Positions 6,673-14,666 are shown, counted from the stretch's first letter. The stretch is 15,487 bases of DNA from an uncultured Eubacteriaceae bacterium (GCA_947625585.1 CANQOZ010000024.1:1-15487), one strand, 5' to 3'. The notes: generated from the sequence alone by a model not told the origin. Translations and numbers: made by a program.

Positions 6673-7032
6673 TTATTCATTAATAATCTCGATAATAGTA
6701 CCAATGTCAAGTTTTGGAGCTTGTTTTTGTTCTACGACAATTGCTCCAGGTAAGCATTGAGCTGGATCTCCTGTAAAGTTAACAGTTAAATGTCCTAAAT
6801 TTACTAAATTACGTTCAGCTAAATTGCCAACTGTTTTTATAATGTAATCTTGATCATCAAAATTAATACTCATTCCTTCAGTAATCGTTTCATTGGTTGG
6901 AAGGACATCAATTGTATAACAATAATCTTTTAAAGTATCAGGAGCATTATCACCAAATAAGATGATCATATCTCCACCAAAAGCATCAACAGCAGGCCCT
7001 TTATCTTTAATTTTATTTTTATAAACACTCAT
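6673..7032 (-). CDS. srlB: PTS glucitol/sorbitol-specific IIA component
   Basis: The 119-residue protein matches the glucitol IIA family, with MIILFGDNAP (22-31), the YC pair (37-38), VGNLAERNLVNLGHLTVNF (68-86) and LPGAIVV. It passes phosphate from HPr to the IIB domain of SrlE. The only histidine in the whole protein is His81 in LGHL. From memory, E. coli SrlB is annotated with its phospho-histidine shortly after the YC motif (about residue 43). Here that stretch reads YCYTIDVLPTNET and has no histidine. Either His81 is the true site or the component is altered; this needs an alignment. The gene starts one base after srlE, with an AGGAATG ribosome site at the srlE end. Confidence 0.92.
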   Translation of the reverse strand: MSVYKNKIKDKGPAVDAFGGDMIILFGDNAPDTLKDYCYTIDVLPTNETITEGMSINFDDQDYIIKTVGNLAERNLVNLGHLTVNFTGDPAQCLPGAIVVEQKQAPKLDIGTIIEIINE

Positions 7033-7033
7033 T

Positions 7034-8104
7034 TTAATACATTCCTATACTGGCAATCCAAGCGACTAAAACACGTGGTACACCAACTAAAAATCTTGAA
7101 TACAATACGGATGGAACACCGACTTCAACAGTTTCCGGTTCAGCTTCAGCTAAGCCAAGACCAACAGGAATAAAGTCACAAGCACATTGAGTATTAATAG
7201 CAAACAAAGCTGGAAGTGCTAAGTTAGGATCAATATTTCCTTTACCAATTTCAGTACCAATTAAAGTACCAACAATCTGAGCAATAACAGCACCAGGTCC
7301 AAGTAAAGCTGATAGAACAGGAATAGAACAGATAAAGCCAAGAACTAATAGACCAAAAATATTACCAGCCAATGGGATTAATAGATTAGCAAACCAATCA
7401 CCAAATCCAGAACCTTGAATAATACCAATTAACATAGCAACAAATGCCATAAAAGGTAGGATTGTTGTAATCATAGATTGGATAGAATCACGTCCTGCCT
7501 GATAAAGTGTATTAACAACTTTACCTGCTCCCATACCAATTTTTTGAATAATACTGGATTTAGATTTTTCACCTAATGTTTCTGAAACTTTTTTGTCAGC
7601 TGAATACTTAAATTCACGTTCCGGTTCTGAAGTTTCTTCTTTAGTCGTAGTAGATTCTGATGTTTCTGTAGAAGTTACATCATCTACTACAACCGGTTCA
7701 TCTTGTCCTATTGGAATAGCTCCTGCAGGGGCTGGTTCAATTTGAGCATCACCAACAGCAGAAACATAAATATCTTCTGTGATAAAATTAGCTAAAGGAC
7801 CGCTTTTGCCAACAGGCATTATATTAACAGTTGGGATTCTTTTTTGCGGATAAATCCCACATCGTAGCGTTCCACCACAGTCGATTATTACTAGGAATAG
7901 TTCTTCTTCTGGTACTGTTGTTTTAAAACCATTAACAGCATCAGCTCCGGTAAGATCGACTATTTTTTGTACAATTTCTGGTTCAGCTCCGCCACCAGTG
8001 ATATACATGACGTAGTGTCTTTGTTCTGTAGGCTTTACTACTAACGGTCCACCAAATCCACCATTACCGGCTTTGATTTCAATAGCTTTATAATCTTTAG
8101 GCAC
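7034..8104 (-). CDS. srlE: PTS glucitol/sorbitol-specific IIB component with membrane domain (IIBC)
   Basis: The 356-residue protein begins with the glucitol IIB domain (1-120): HYVMYITGGGAEPEIVQKIV, then IIDCGGTLRCGIYPQKRIP, in which Cys76 (first Cys) is the expected phospho-cysteine, and MPVGKSGPLANFI. A low-complexity linker rich in Ser, Thr and Glu (about 122-185) joins it to a membrane domain (about 205-356) with several hydrophobic segments and the conserved NTQCACDFIPVGLGLAE (304-320). It works with SrlA as the sorbitol permease. The start is GTG 8104, preceded by a strong AGGAGG five bases upstream. It overlaps the srlA stop by 8 bases. Confidence 0.94.
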   Translation of the reverse strand: MPKDYKAIEIKAGNGGFGGPLVVKPTEQRHYVMYITGGGAEPEIVQKIVDLTGADAVNGFKTTVPEEELFLVIIDCGGTLRCGIYPQKRIPTVNIMPVGKSGPLANFITEDIYVSAVGDAQIEPAPAGAIPIGQDEPVVVDDVTSTETSESTTTKEETSEPEREFKYSADKKVSETLGEKSKSSIIQKIGMGAGKVVNTLYQAGRDSIQSMITTILPFMAFVAMLIGIIQGSGFGDWFANLLIPLAGNIFGLLVLGFICSIPVLSALLGPGAVIAQIVGTLIGTEIGKGNIDPNLALPALFAINTQCACDFIPVGLGLAEAEPETVEVGVPSVLYSRFLVGVPRVLVAWIASIGMY

Positions 8105-8672
8105 TTGCGCCTCCTACTTCTTCATCTTGACCTTCTAATGTTGATGCCAGTTTAATGTTCTGCTGTTTTTCAACAAACTTGGTCGTGAAATCTGTTGCCC
8201 AACCTGCTACAAAGTTCATTACTAATCCAACTAAACAGTAACGAAGAGCAAGTGGAGTTGTTGATAATCCTAATGTTTCAATTCCTTCAGCTATGCCAAG
8301 GTATATAAAAATTTCACCGACGTTAATATGGGGGAACAATCCGCTGTTCGTATGACAATGGAATGAAGCAGATGCATAATAACTAGGTTTCATATTTTCC
8401 GGAAGGAATTTCCCCATAGATAAGGCCATCGGATTACCAAGCATAAAAGCTGCTAAGAAAGGTAAAACACCATATGCCAAAATAACATTTTTTGAACAAA
8501 CAGCAGCAAATTTATCAACTTTTTCTTGTCCAATTAATGCGATTAGGGCATTCATGAAAACCAGAAGGAGTACAACTTTCGGTATGATCGTTGACACCCA
8601 TCCTACAAAGGTTTCAGCTCCTGCATCAAACAGTCCCATAAAACCTTCAGCAAAAGAAACTATAAAATTCAT
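8097..8672 (-). CDS. srlA: PTS glucitol/sorbitol-specific IIC component
   Basis: The 191-residue integral membrane protein is the glucitol IIC subunit. It has hydrophobic segments near 25-50, 62-80 and 120-160, and the family signature SFHCHTNSGLFPHINVGE (103-120). The C-terminal tail is short, cytoplasmic and acidic. Together with SrlE it forms the channel that imports sorbitol while phosphorylating it. A strong ribosome site, CGGAGG, precedes ATG 8672. It follows gutM by 21 bases and overlaps srlE by 8, so permease subunits are probably produced in balance. Confidence 0.94.
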   Translation of the reverse strand: MNFIVSFAEGFMGLFDAGAETFVGWVSTIIPKVVLLLVFMNALIALIGQEKVDKFAAVCSKNVILAYGVLPFLAAFMLGNPMALSMGKFLPENMKPSYYASASFHCHTNSGLFPHINVGEIFIYLGIAEGIETLGLSTTPLALRYCLVGLVMNFVAGWATDFTTKFVEKQQNIKLASTLEGQDEEVGGASA

Positions 8673-8693
8673 AAAAAACCTCCGTTTTTTAAA

Positions 8694-9158
8694 TTAACTA
8701 ATTGATTTTTTTACACTTTTAAAACCATCTGTAATAAAGTTTGCAACTCTTTTAAAGGGAGATGGTGGAATTAGAACTTCCTTACCTTGCATAATAGTGT
8801 TGTAATTATTACTTGCATCCGTAACAGCTTTGGTCATAGAATAGGAGAGTTTTTTTTCTTTACAAAGTTCTTCGGTTAAAAATCCAACGTTATAGCCGTT
8901 AAACTTATCGAAGTTTTTAAACCTGGCAAAGTTTGTAACTCCCTGAAGTCGACATCCTTTAACAATCGTTCCTTCTTTATCGATTGCAAACATACTGATG
9001 GCTCCAGCATGAAAAATTCCCCTAAATTTACCAATTGCCGCTCGATATCCTTCACGACGATAAGTACTATAAAATTTAGTGAAGTTTCTCATCTGTATGA
9101 ATGTAAGTAAATATTGGAGTGCAAATGCCCCCATAAATAATAGAATCAAATAAATCAT
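8694..9158 (-). CDS. gutM: Glucitol operon activator GutM
   Basis: The 154-residue protein belongs to the GutM family. It has an N-terminal membrane anchor (2-20), then MRNFTKFYSTYRREGY, GKFRGIFHAGAISMFAIDKE and GCRLQGVTNFARFK, which are typical of the family. In enteric bacteria GutM acts as an activator of the glucitol operon. The mechanism in Gram-positives is less clear, and the membrane anchor suggests that it works at the membrane, perhaps with the permease or with GutR. It lies 10 bases after gutR and 21 before srlA. The ribosome site is weak (AGAAAG), so it may depend on coupling with gutR. Confidence 0.9.
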   Translation of the reverse strand: MIYLILLFMGAFALQYLLTFIQMRNFTKFYSTYRREGYRAAIGKFRGIFHAGAISMFAIDKEGTIVKGCRLQGVTNFARFKNFDKFNGYNVGFLTEELCKEKKLSYSMTKAVTDASNNYNTIMQGKEVLIPPSPFKRVANFITDGFKSVKKSIS

Positions 9159-9168
9159 AATAAACTTT

Positions 9169-11094
9169 CTAAGTATCGAATATAGGATTTTCTACTATGA
9201 AGAAATTTAAAATTTCGTTATAAGATGTTAAATTACTAAATGACTTTATGATTTCATTGTTCTTAGCTAAAATCAAAATTTCTTCATATAATTTAACTAA
9301 CGTCAAATCATTTGATGTTTTTTCAGGTAGTCCACATAAAATAACAATTCTAAGATCTCCTTCATCAGCTCCTTTCAAACCATGAGGAATCAGAGCAATC
9401 AAGCAAAAAGGTTCTTTTGTTAATGTTTGATAAGTATGTGGAAAAGCAAGATGTTCTGAGAATCTCATGCTTGATTGCTTTTCTCTATTTAATAAACGCT
9501 CTTTAAAATTCTTATCAGCTAATCCTTCGTCTATTGCAATATCAGCTAAAGTTACTAAAGTTTCTAAATAAGTTTTAGACTCATCAAATTGAAAGATTTT
9601 ATTATCATCTAAAAGAGAGAGCAGAATAGAATTTGAACTCGTTCTTGATTCTATTTTGGTCTGATTAGTACGAATTATTCTGTTAATTCTTTCTCTAATT
9701 ACGTCTTCATCATAAACTTCATCAATAATCAAAATAGGTGTATCGGTTTTAATAAGTTGTGGTTCGGTTAAAATAATCAGGTCATATTGACTTAAATTGT
9801 CATATTCAAATTGCTTAGGAATAATTTCAATCTCAACGTTATTACCTAAAACCCGTTGTAGGATATTTCTGATTAATCGTACAGAAGCTCCTCCTTGATT
9901 AGAAATGATTACAATTTTAAAAGAATTAAAGGTTTTTGATCTTTGATTCCTAATTAGGATTTCAAAGTAAGCTGTTAGGTAGCCGATCTCGTCTTCATTA
10001 ACTGAAATATGAAGTTCACTTTCAATTACATTTGCTGTAAGTTCTGCAATACTCCAAGCTAATGGATATTTTTCTTTTAATTCCTTTGTTAAGGGATTTT
10101 CCAATTTGATCTGATACTTAATCCTGTTGATTAAAAATAGAATATGAAGAATGAATTCATCTAATGTTTCATCAAAGCGAAAGGTTAAATCTGTTTGTTT
10201 CTTAATCTCTGAGATGATTTTATTCACCAAATTCAAGATATCATTATCAATTTCAAAGAAATTTTCATAATTTTGTAAATCTAAAGGAGTTCGAGTTCCT
10301 ATTAAGGGGAGAATCAAAAAAATTTCTTCTTCAACTGGAAAATCGATGCCATAATGTTTTTTAAAGAGCTTATTTATCTTTTCAACTAATCCAAAAAGTT
10401 TTTGATTTTGTAATTTATAAAAACTTTCATTAGGAAGTTGAATTTGATAACCATTTAGGAACCGGTCAAGTGCTAAAGTTAAGTATTTTTCAAGTTGTTT
10501 AACAGCGAAGCTTTCTAAATTGTAACCTTCTACTATCTTTTTATATTCATCTTGGATATCAGAATCAATAATGCTTTTTGAATACATAAGTTCAAAGAGG
10601 TTATCTAAGATGAATCGTCTAATATTAAACTCTGAACCTGTTAAAGATATCCCAACATTTGTCTTTCCTTTTATTTCTAATTGGTAACTTTTAAGGATTT
10701 TTCTTAAATCCCTTAGATCTTTATTTAAAGTTGTTCTACTGACATTCATTAAATCAGCTAAATCATCTACTAAGAGGTTTTCATTAGATGAAAGTTCCTT
10801 AAAAATAAAAGCTAGTCGATTATTTTGACTATTAAAATTGGTTTGTTCGGAATGAAGTTGGTTTTTTATCTCAACGAACTTTGGGATATCAAAGAGATAT
10901 AATTTATACTCTCCTTTAATAAGTTCCACTAAGGCCGAACCTTTTAAAAGTTCATTTAGGGATTCTATTTCTTTTCTAACGGTTCTATTACTGACTTCTA
11001 AATTTTTTGAAAGCTCATCAACGGAATAAGTTGATTTTCGTTCAAATAGATCCAGTAGTTTTGAAATTCGAGATTTATTATCAAACCATGTCAT
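9169..11094 (-). CDS. gutR: PRD-domain sorbitol operon activator (BglG/MtlR type)
   Basis: This 641-residue regulator has the full multi-domain layout of MtlR/GutR-type activators. It has a first HTH (about 8-60, with YSVDELSKNLEVSNRTVRKE), a second HTH (about 92-150, with LADLMNVSRTTLNKDLRDL), PRD1 (about 170-280), PRD2 (about 285-390), a IIB-like domain (about 392-480) and a fructose-type IIA domain (about 495-635) with LAFPH and His553. Such proteins are switched by phosphorylation from HPr and the cognate permease. The PRD histidines are unusual: by my alignment PRD1 has Tyr204 and Pro263, and PRD2 keeps His317 but has Tyr376. The IIB-like domain has no cysteine at SNQGGAS. It is first in the operon, which suggests self-activation. 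The start has an AGGA ribosome site. Confidence 0.92.
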   Translation of the reverse strand: MTWFDNKSRISKLLDLFERKSTYSVDELSKNLEVSNRTVRKEIESLNELLKGSALVELIKGEYKLYLFDIPKFVEIKNQLHSEQTNFNSQNNRLAFIFKELSSNENLLVDDLADLMNVSRTTLNKDLRDLRKILKSYQLEIKGKTNVGISLTGSEFNIRRFILDNLFELMYSKSIIDSDIQDEYKKIVEGYNLESFAVKQLEKYLTLALDRFLNGYQIQLPNESFYKLQNQKLFGLVEKINKLFKKHYGIDFPVEEEIFLILPLIGTRTPLDLQNYENFFEIDNDILNLVNKIISEIKKQTDLTFRFDETLDEFILHILFLINRIKYQIKLENPLTKELKEKYPLAWSIAELTANVIESELHISVNEDEIGYLTAYFEILIRNQRSKTFNSFKIVIISNQGGASVRLIRNILQRVLGNNVEIEIIPKQFEYDNLSQYDLIILTEPQLIKTDTPILIIDEVYDEDVIRERINRIIRTNQTKIESRTSSNSILLSLLDDNKIFQFDESKTYLETLVTLADIAIDEGLADKNFKERLLNREKQSSMRFSEHLAFPHTYQTLTKEPFCLIALIPHGLKGADEGDLRIVILCGLPEKTSNDLTLVKLYEEILILAKNNEIIKSFSNLTSYNEILNFFIVENPIFDT

Positions 11095-11122
11095 TTTCAG
11101 TTCCTGTTCTTAACTTAACTTA

Positions 11123-11151
11123 ATTATAAAAGTGGTCATCTCAATAATTAA
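11123..11151 (-). promoter_or_regulatory. Predicted promoter of the sorbitol operon
   Basis: On the - strand a perfect TATAAT (11123-11128 on +) lies 17 bases after TTAATT (11146-11151), a poor match to the -35 consensus. Initiation near 11116 would give a leader of about 22 bases before gutR. Three tandem TTAAG copies (11109-11123 on +) cover the predicted start point. A good -10 with a weak -35 fits an activator-dependent promoter. No clear catabolite (cre) site was seen. Confidence 0.5.
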
Positions 11152-11308
11152 TACACAATTTTTCAGATGTTTTGGAAAAAGGAATTTTAAGATTTTTGAT
11201 TCTAATACTGGTGGAAAGGTTTGCAGGATTTTTGAATAATTCGTTTAAATTAAGCTAGTTAAATTATGTGAAATAATAAGAAGAGACATTAAAAATTTAA
11301 TTAACTTA

Positions 11309-11361
11309 AAACCTCCATATTTTAGAACAAAACAATGTAATGTTCTGGAATACGGAGGTTT
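11309..11361 (-). terminator. Long hairpin after the 134-residue lipoprotein gene, probable terminator
   Basis: Arms 11309-11329 and 11341-11361 pair over 21 positions, with 18 Watson-Crick pairs and an 11-base loop. On the - strand it begins four bases after the lipoprotein stop and is followed by TTTTAAGTT, a short T tract. It separates the lipoprotein transcript from gutR. On the + strand two of the odd pairs become G-U wobbles and TCTTTT follows, so it may work in both directions. Confidence 0.6.
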
Positions 11362-11364
11362 CTT

Positions 11365-11769
11365 TTATAATCCTTTTTCTTCAAGTGTTGTATTTAGAGT
11401 ATTAACTTTAGTTCTTAAATCTTCAATCGATTGGTCATAACCCTTTTTTACATCCTGAGTAATTTTACTATCTTCTACAGCTTTTGCTAATTCGTTATCG
11501 AACTTATCAAGATTAGCTTCTAAAGCTGTAATTCCTTCTCTAGTGGTTGCTGCAGTTTCAGCTGTTGCACTATCTACTGCTGCTTTTAATTCGTTATAAG
11601 TTTCATCAAAATAAAGCAGAGTTCTTTTGACACCTTCGTCGCTATAAGTTGCTAAAAATGAAGTATGATCTTCTTCTTCTTGTTGTTGTTCAGCTGTATT
11701 TTCGCAGCCGGAAAGAAGGATTGGAGCTAAAAGTAAAATTAATAAAATATAGATTAATTTGTTTTTCAT
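11365..11769 (-). CDS. Small helical lipoprotein, family not recognised
   Basis: The 134-residue product has a lipoprotein signal peptide (Lys2-Lys4, hydrophobic core 5-19) and lipobox LSGC with Cys22. A Gln/Glu-rich linker (27-34) follows. The rest (about 45-134) is predicted helical and rich in Ala, Glu, Lys and Leu, with spacing that suggests a helical hairpin or coiled coil (for example EGITALEANLDKFDNELAKA). It would sit on the outer face of the cell membrane. It has its own promoter and an AAGGG ribosome site, and is transcribed away from the neighbouring lipoprotein gene. I cannot name a family or role. Confidence 0.75.
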   Translation of the reverse strand: MKNKLIYILLILLLAPILLSGCENTAEQQQEEEDHTSFLATYSDEGVKRTLLYFDETYNELKAAVDSATAETAATTREGITALEANLDKFDNELAKAVEDSKITQDVKKGYDQSIEDLRTKVNTLNTTLEEKGL

Positions 11770-11803
11770 TTTTTCCCTTAATAATTTTTAATTTAATGTT
11801 TTA

Positions 11804-11832
11804 ATTATTCCAAAGCAAAAACGATTTGTCTA
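11804..11832 (-). promoter_or_regulatory. Predicted sigma-A promoter of the 134-residue lipoprotein gene
   Basis: On the - strand TAGACA (11827-11832 on +) and AATAAT (11804-11809) are 17 bases apart, each matching five of six consensus positions. Transcription would start near 11797, about 28 bases before the ATG at 11769. The rest of the divergent gap (to 11972) shows no equally good + strand promoter. Confidence 0.55.
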
Positions 11833-11972
11833 TTATGAAAAATGCGCCTTATAGGATAATCTGTTAAAATTTCAATTAATTCATTAGGTTGGTTCAAATA
11901 ACTATATTTTTAGTTAACTTTAAGAAAAACCATTATTATTTAATGAACTGATTAAGTAAGTTGGAGGATTAC

Positions 11973-12380
11973 ATGTATAAAAGATTTATAGCTATAGTTC
12001 TTTCACTTTCCTTTGTTCTAATATTAACAGCTGGATGTGCTAATAATGAAGAGGAAGCAAATACTTTAGAAAGTAAACAAACAATTGAAGATGTTTTAAC
12101 TGAAACTGGTTGGAAAGCTAATATTTTAGGTTTTGAGGCAAAAGTTACATTCGGAGCTGATGGAAAAGGTCATGCTGAAGCAGCTGGAATCTCTAAAGAT
12201 TTTAATTATACAGTCAGTAACACAACAACCAATCCTATTGCAGGGGATATAACAGTTACTGGTACAGGCATTAGTGAAATAGATGGTAAAACTGCTCATG
12301 TTGAATATAAAGATGGAGAAATTACTGCCTCCTATGACAATATTAGCTATACTTTCAAACCTGATTCAGATAATGCTTAA
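11973..12380 (+). CDS. Small beta-rich lipoprotein, family not recognised
   Basis: The start is set at ATG 11973, five bases after GGAGG (11963-11967). An upstream TTG at 11961 is rejected because that ribosome site would lie inside the gene. The 135-residue product has a lipoprotein signal (Lys3-Arg4, core 5-18) with lipobox TAGC and Cys22. The mature part is beta-rich and Gly/Thr-rich, with repeated strand-turn patterns such as KVTFGADGKGHAE, GDITVTGTGIS and AHVEYKDGEITASYDNISYTF, suggesting a small barrel or lipocalin-like fold. It is somewhat like the lipoprotein at 5378-5842 in style, though not clearly homologous. Its 3' end overlaps convergent folC by 26 bases. Confidence 0.78.
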   Translation: MYKRFIAIVLSLSFVLILTAGCANNEEEANTLESKQTIEDVLTETGWKANILGFEAKVTFGADGKGHAEAAGISKDFNYTVSNTTTNPIAGDITVTGTGISEIDGKTAHVEYKDGEITASYDNISYTFKPDSDNA

Positions 12381-13647
12381 ACATTGTTCGAACTTTACCT
12401 ATTAAGTATAAAGATCCGGTAATTAAATAGATTTGATTCTTATCATCTCGTTTAATTACCTTTTTTAATTCCTCTATATTTGCTAAAGAAATTACTTTTA
12501 CATTTTTATCTAATGTTCTAATAATTCTTTTAACTTCTTCATTTTCTAACTTTTCAGGATTATCTGGTTCTAAAAGATATATTTCTTTAGCAATTGTTAA
12601 AAGTTCTTTTAGGCTTTTAGTAATATCTTTCTCTTCTAACATTCCAAATATTAAGGTTACCTTTTTATCAGGAAAATATTGTTTAATAGATTCTACACAT
12701 TTTTTGATTCCATCTGGATTATGGGCTCCATCAATAATAATGTAGGGATCATTTGATAAAATTTCAAATCTTCCTGGAAAAGAAATGGTTTTAAAAGCAT
12801 TCTTTAAATTGTCTTTATTAATTGGAAATCCGATATCATTTAAGAGATTAAAGGTAGCCAGAGCAGTTAAAAAGTTGTTTTTCTGATATGTTCCAAGAAG
12901 GTTAATTGAGTAGTTATCACCTAGAACGTTAAAGATCCTTGCATTCAAGTCATTTTTTATTGTATTTATTTGATCCTCTTTGAGTTTTGTAATTGACTTA
13001 ATATATCTTTTGTTTGCTTCATTTATTATAACTTCTTCAGTATTTTCCATCTGAGGAGAGATTACGACATGAGAGTTATCTTTAATAATTGCAGCTTTCT
13101 CTTTAGCAATTTGTTCTAAAGTGTCACCTAAATATTTAGTATGTTCTAAACTAATTGACGAAATTACTTCAATTAATGTATTTCTTATTATATTTGTCGC
13201 ATCAAGTCTTCCGCCTAATCCTACTTCCATTATGACTAGGTCACAATTTTGTTCTAAGAAGTAGAGTAAAGCAATAGCAGTTTCAATTTCATATCCAGTT
13301 GGATAGGGAAATCCTTCAGTTTCAATTTCATCACATTTATTCTTAACCTTTTCGAAAAGTCTCTGAAGATCGTCATCAGGAATATCCACTCCATTTACCC
13401 TTATTCTTTCATTAAATTTTTCTAAAGATGGAGATGTAAACATTCCTATTTTATAATTATTATTTAACAATCCAGCTTCTAGAAGGCGAGAAATACTTCC
13501 TTTACCATTTGAACCTGCAACATGAATAAATTTTAATTTATTTTGAGGATTTTTTAGTTTAATTAATAAACGGCGTATATTATCTAGTCCAAGAACCATT
13601 CCAAATTTACCTTTTGATTCTATGAACTTTACTGATTTCGGTTTCAT
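12355..13647 (-). CDS. folC: Bifunctional folylpolyglutamate synthase/dihydrofolate synthase
   Basis: The 430-residue Mur-ligase-family enzyme adds glutamate to folates and may also make dihydrofolate from dihydropteroate. Motifs, numbered from the chosen start, are the ATP loop AGSNGKGS (44-51), TSPSLEKFNERI (71-82), EVGLGGRLDATN (141-152), SLEHTKYLG and AKEKAAIIK, and DGAHNPDG in the C-terminal domain. Length is normal. ATG 13647 is chosen over TTG 13653; neither has a clear ribosome site. The 3' end overlaps the convergent lipoprotein gene by 26 bases, so any folC terminator must lie within that gene; I see none with a T tract. Upstream it is divergent from ftsX. Confidence 0.93.
   Translation of the reverse strand: MKPKSVKFIESKGKFGMVLGLDNIRRLLIKLKNPQNKLKFIHVAGSNGKGSISRLLEAGLLNNNYKIGMFTSPSLEKFNERIRVNGVDIPDDDLQRLFEKVKNKCDEIETEGFPYPTGYEIETAIALLYFLEQNCDLVIMEVGLGGRLDATNIIRNTLIEVISSISLEHTKYLGDTLEQIAKEKAAIIKDNSHVVISPQMENTEEVIINEANKRYIKSITKLKEDQINTIKNDLNARIFNVLGDNYSINLLGTYQKNNFLTALATFNLLNDIGFPINKDNLKNAFKTISFPGRFEILSNDPYIIIDGAHNPDGIKKCVESIKQYFPDKKVTLIFGMLEEKDITKSLKELLTIAKEIYLLEPDNPEKLENEEVKRIIRTLDKNVKVISLANIEELKKVIKRDDKNQIYLITGSLYLIGKVRTMFKHYLNQV
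12418..12466 (+). terminator. Terminator-like hairpin for the lipoprotein gene, inside folC
   Basis: A perfect 10-bp inverted repeat, GGTAATTAAA (12418-12427) and TTTAATTACC (12451-12460), is followed by six T (12461-12466). The 23-base loop contains a nested small hairpin, TGAT-TCTT-ATCA (12434-12445). On the + strand it starts 37 bases after the lipoprotein stop and is well placed as its terminator, although it lies within folC coding sequence on the other strand. The stem is AT-rich, which lowers confidence. Confidence 0.55.
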
Positions 13648-13656
13648 AAACAAAAG

Positions 13657-13685
13657 TTTACATTATTATCGAAATAATTTATAGT
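13657..13685 (+). promoter_or_regulatory. Predicted sigma-A promoter of ftsX
   Basis: TTTACA (13657-13662) and TATAGT (13680-13685) are 17 bases apart, each with five of six consensus bases. Transcription would start near 13692, giving a leader of about 48 bases before the ftsX ATG. The promoter lies just outside the 5' end of divergent folC. It supports independent transcription of ftsX and the gene behind it. Confidence 0.55.
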
Positions 13686-13739
13686 TTAGAAAAGTTTTTG
13701 TGATAGATTAAAACGAAATAGTAATATTTGAGGAAATAA

Positions 13740-14666
13740 ATGAGAAGAAAGAAAGAGCACCCACTTCCGATAATGTTGGGAAACACAATCGTAGACACCT
13801 TCAAAAACATTCACAGAAGAAACCTGATGAGTTTTACCTCTGTGGTCTCTATTGTTGCCACTTTACTCGTCTTAGGAATATTTATTATTATTTCTATCAA
13901 TATTGCTAATGTCGGAAGAAATATGCAGGAGTCGCTTAAGTTAAAGGTATTTTTAAATAATGAATTAACAGAACAAGATATTATTGACCTTGAAGACCAA
14001 TTTAATTTAAATCCTGCTATAACTGGTTATACGTACGAATCAAATGACGAAGCTTTACAGAAGTATGCTGAACGATTAGAAGATTATTCAGGATTACTTG
14101 AAGGATTTTCACAGGGAAATAATCCAGTTAGTAATTCCTATACAGTTCAGGTTTCCTCTCCAAATGAACTAGAAGAAGTAAAACAGACATTAGAGGAAAG
14201 TGACTTAAATGCAGTAAACTATGTTAAATATGGAGACAATTATTATGATGCCATCATGATGTTTAGTGAAATTAGCATTATTGTTTGTTTGGTTATTCTA
14301 GTTATCTTGTCAATTGTCTCAATAGTTATTATTTATAATACGATTAAACTTACCTGTTATTCAAATAGGAAAGAAATTGAAATTATGCAGTTTATTGGAG
14401 CTGAGGGTTGGTACATAAAATTGCCTTTCTTTTTTGAAGGACTCTTGCTCGGAGGTTTAGCTGCAGTTTGTGCAACACTAATTATTGCCATTATGTACAC
14501 TTATTTACTGGGACTTTCAAATACATTAGCTTATTTACCATTAGATACAAAACTGGTATCACCTGGCTATGTAATTTATCCTATAATGATCTTCTCATTA
14601 ATATATGGTGTATTAATTGGATCGTTCGGAAGTTTATTCTCAATTAGAAAATATTTCTATAATTAA
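13740..14666 (+). CDS. ftsX: Cell division protein FtsX (ABC-transporter-like permease)
   Basis: The 308-residue membrane protein has the FtsX layout. It has a basic N-terminus with FKNIHRRNLMSFTSV, a first membrane segment (about 32-55), an extracellular domain (about 58-168), and three more membrane segments (about 172-198, 225-252, 274-300), with ETIMQ-like EIEIMQFIGAEGWYIKLPFF between segments 2 and 3. FtsX works with the ATPase FtsE to activate peptidoglycan hydrolases at the wall. Normally ftsE lies directly upstream, but here the upstream neighbour is divergent folC, so no ftsE is present in the window. The start has a GAGG ribosome site six bases upstream. The next gene follows after 16 bases. 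Confidence 0.93.
   Translation: MRRKKEHPLPIMLGNTIVDTFKNIHRRNLMSFTSVVSIVATLLVLGIFIIISINIANVGRNMQESLKLKVFLNNELTEQDIIDLEDQFNLNPAITGYTYESNDEALQKYAERLEDYSGLLEGFSQGNNPVSNSYTVQVSSPNELEEVKQTLEESDLNAVNYVKYGDNYYDAIMMFSEISIIVCLVILVILSIVSIVIIYNTIKLTCYSNRKEIEIMQFIGAEGWYIKLPFFFEGLLLGGLAAVCATLIIAIMYTYLLGLSNTLAYLPLDTKLVSPGYVIYPIMIFSLIYGVLIGSFGSLFSIRKYFYN

Noticed and set aside
11095..11308. RNA antiterminator (RAT-type) leader before gutR
   Set aside because: No terminator hairpin was found between the predicted promoter and gutR, and the protein starts with DNA-binding HTH domains of the MtlR type rather than a CAT RNA-binding domain.
11961..11972. Upstream TTG start for the beta-rich lipoprotein
   Set aside because: GGAGG lies directly after this TTG and is correctly spaced for ATG 11973, which also gives a standard lipoprotein signal length.
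13648..13653. TTG start of folC
   Set aside because: ATG 13647 is two codons further and closer to the usual FolC N-terminus; neither start has a ribosome site, so ATG is preferred.
13698..13727. Second promoter before ftsX (TTGTGA, 18 bases, TATAAT-like TAATAT)
   Set aside because: Transcription would start about six bases before the ATG and leave out the GAGG ribosome site; the promoter at 13657-13685 fits better.
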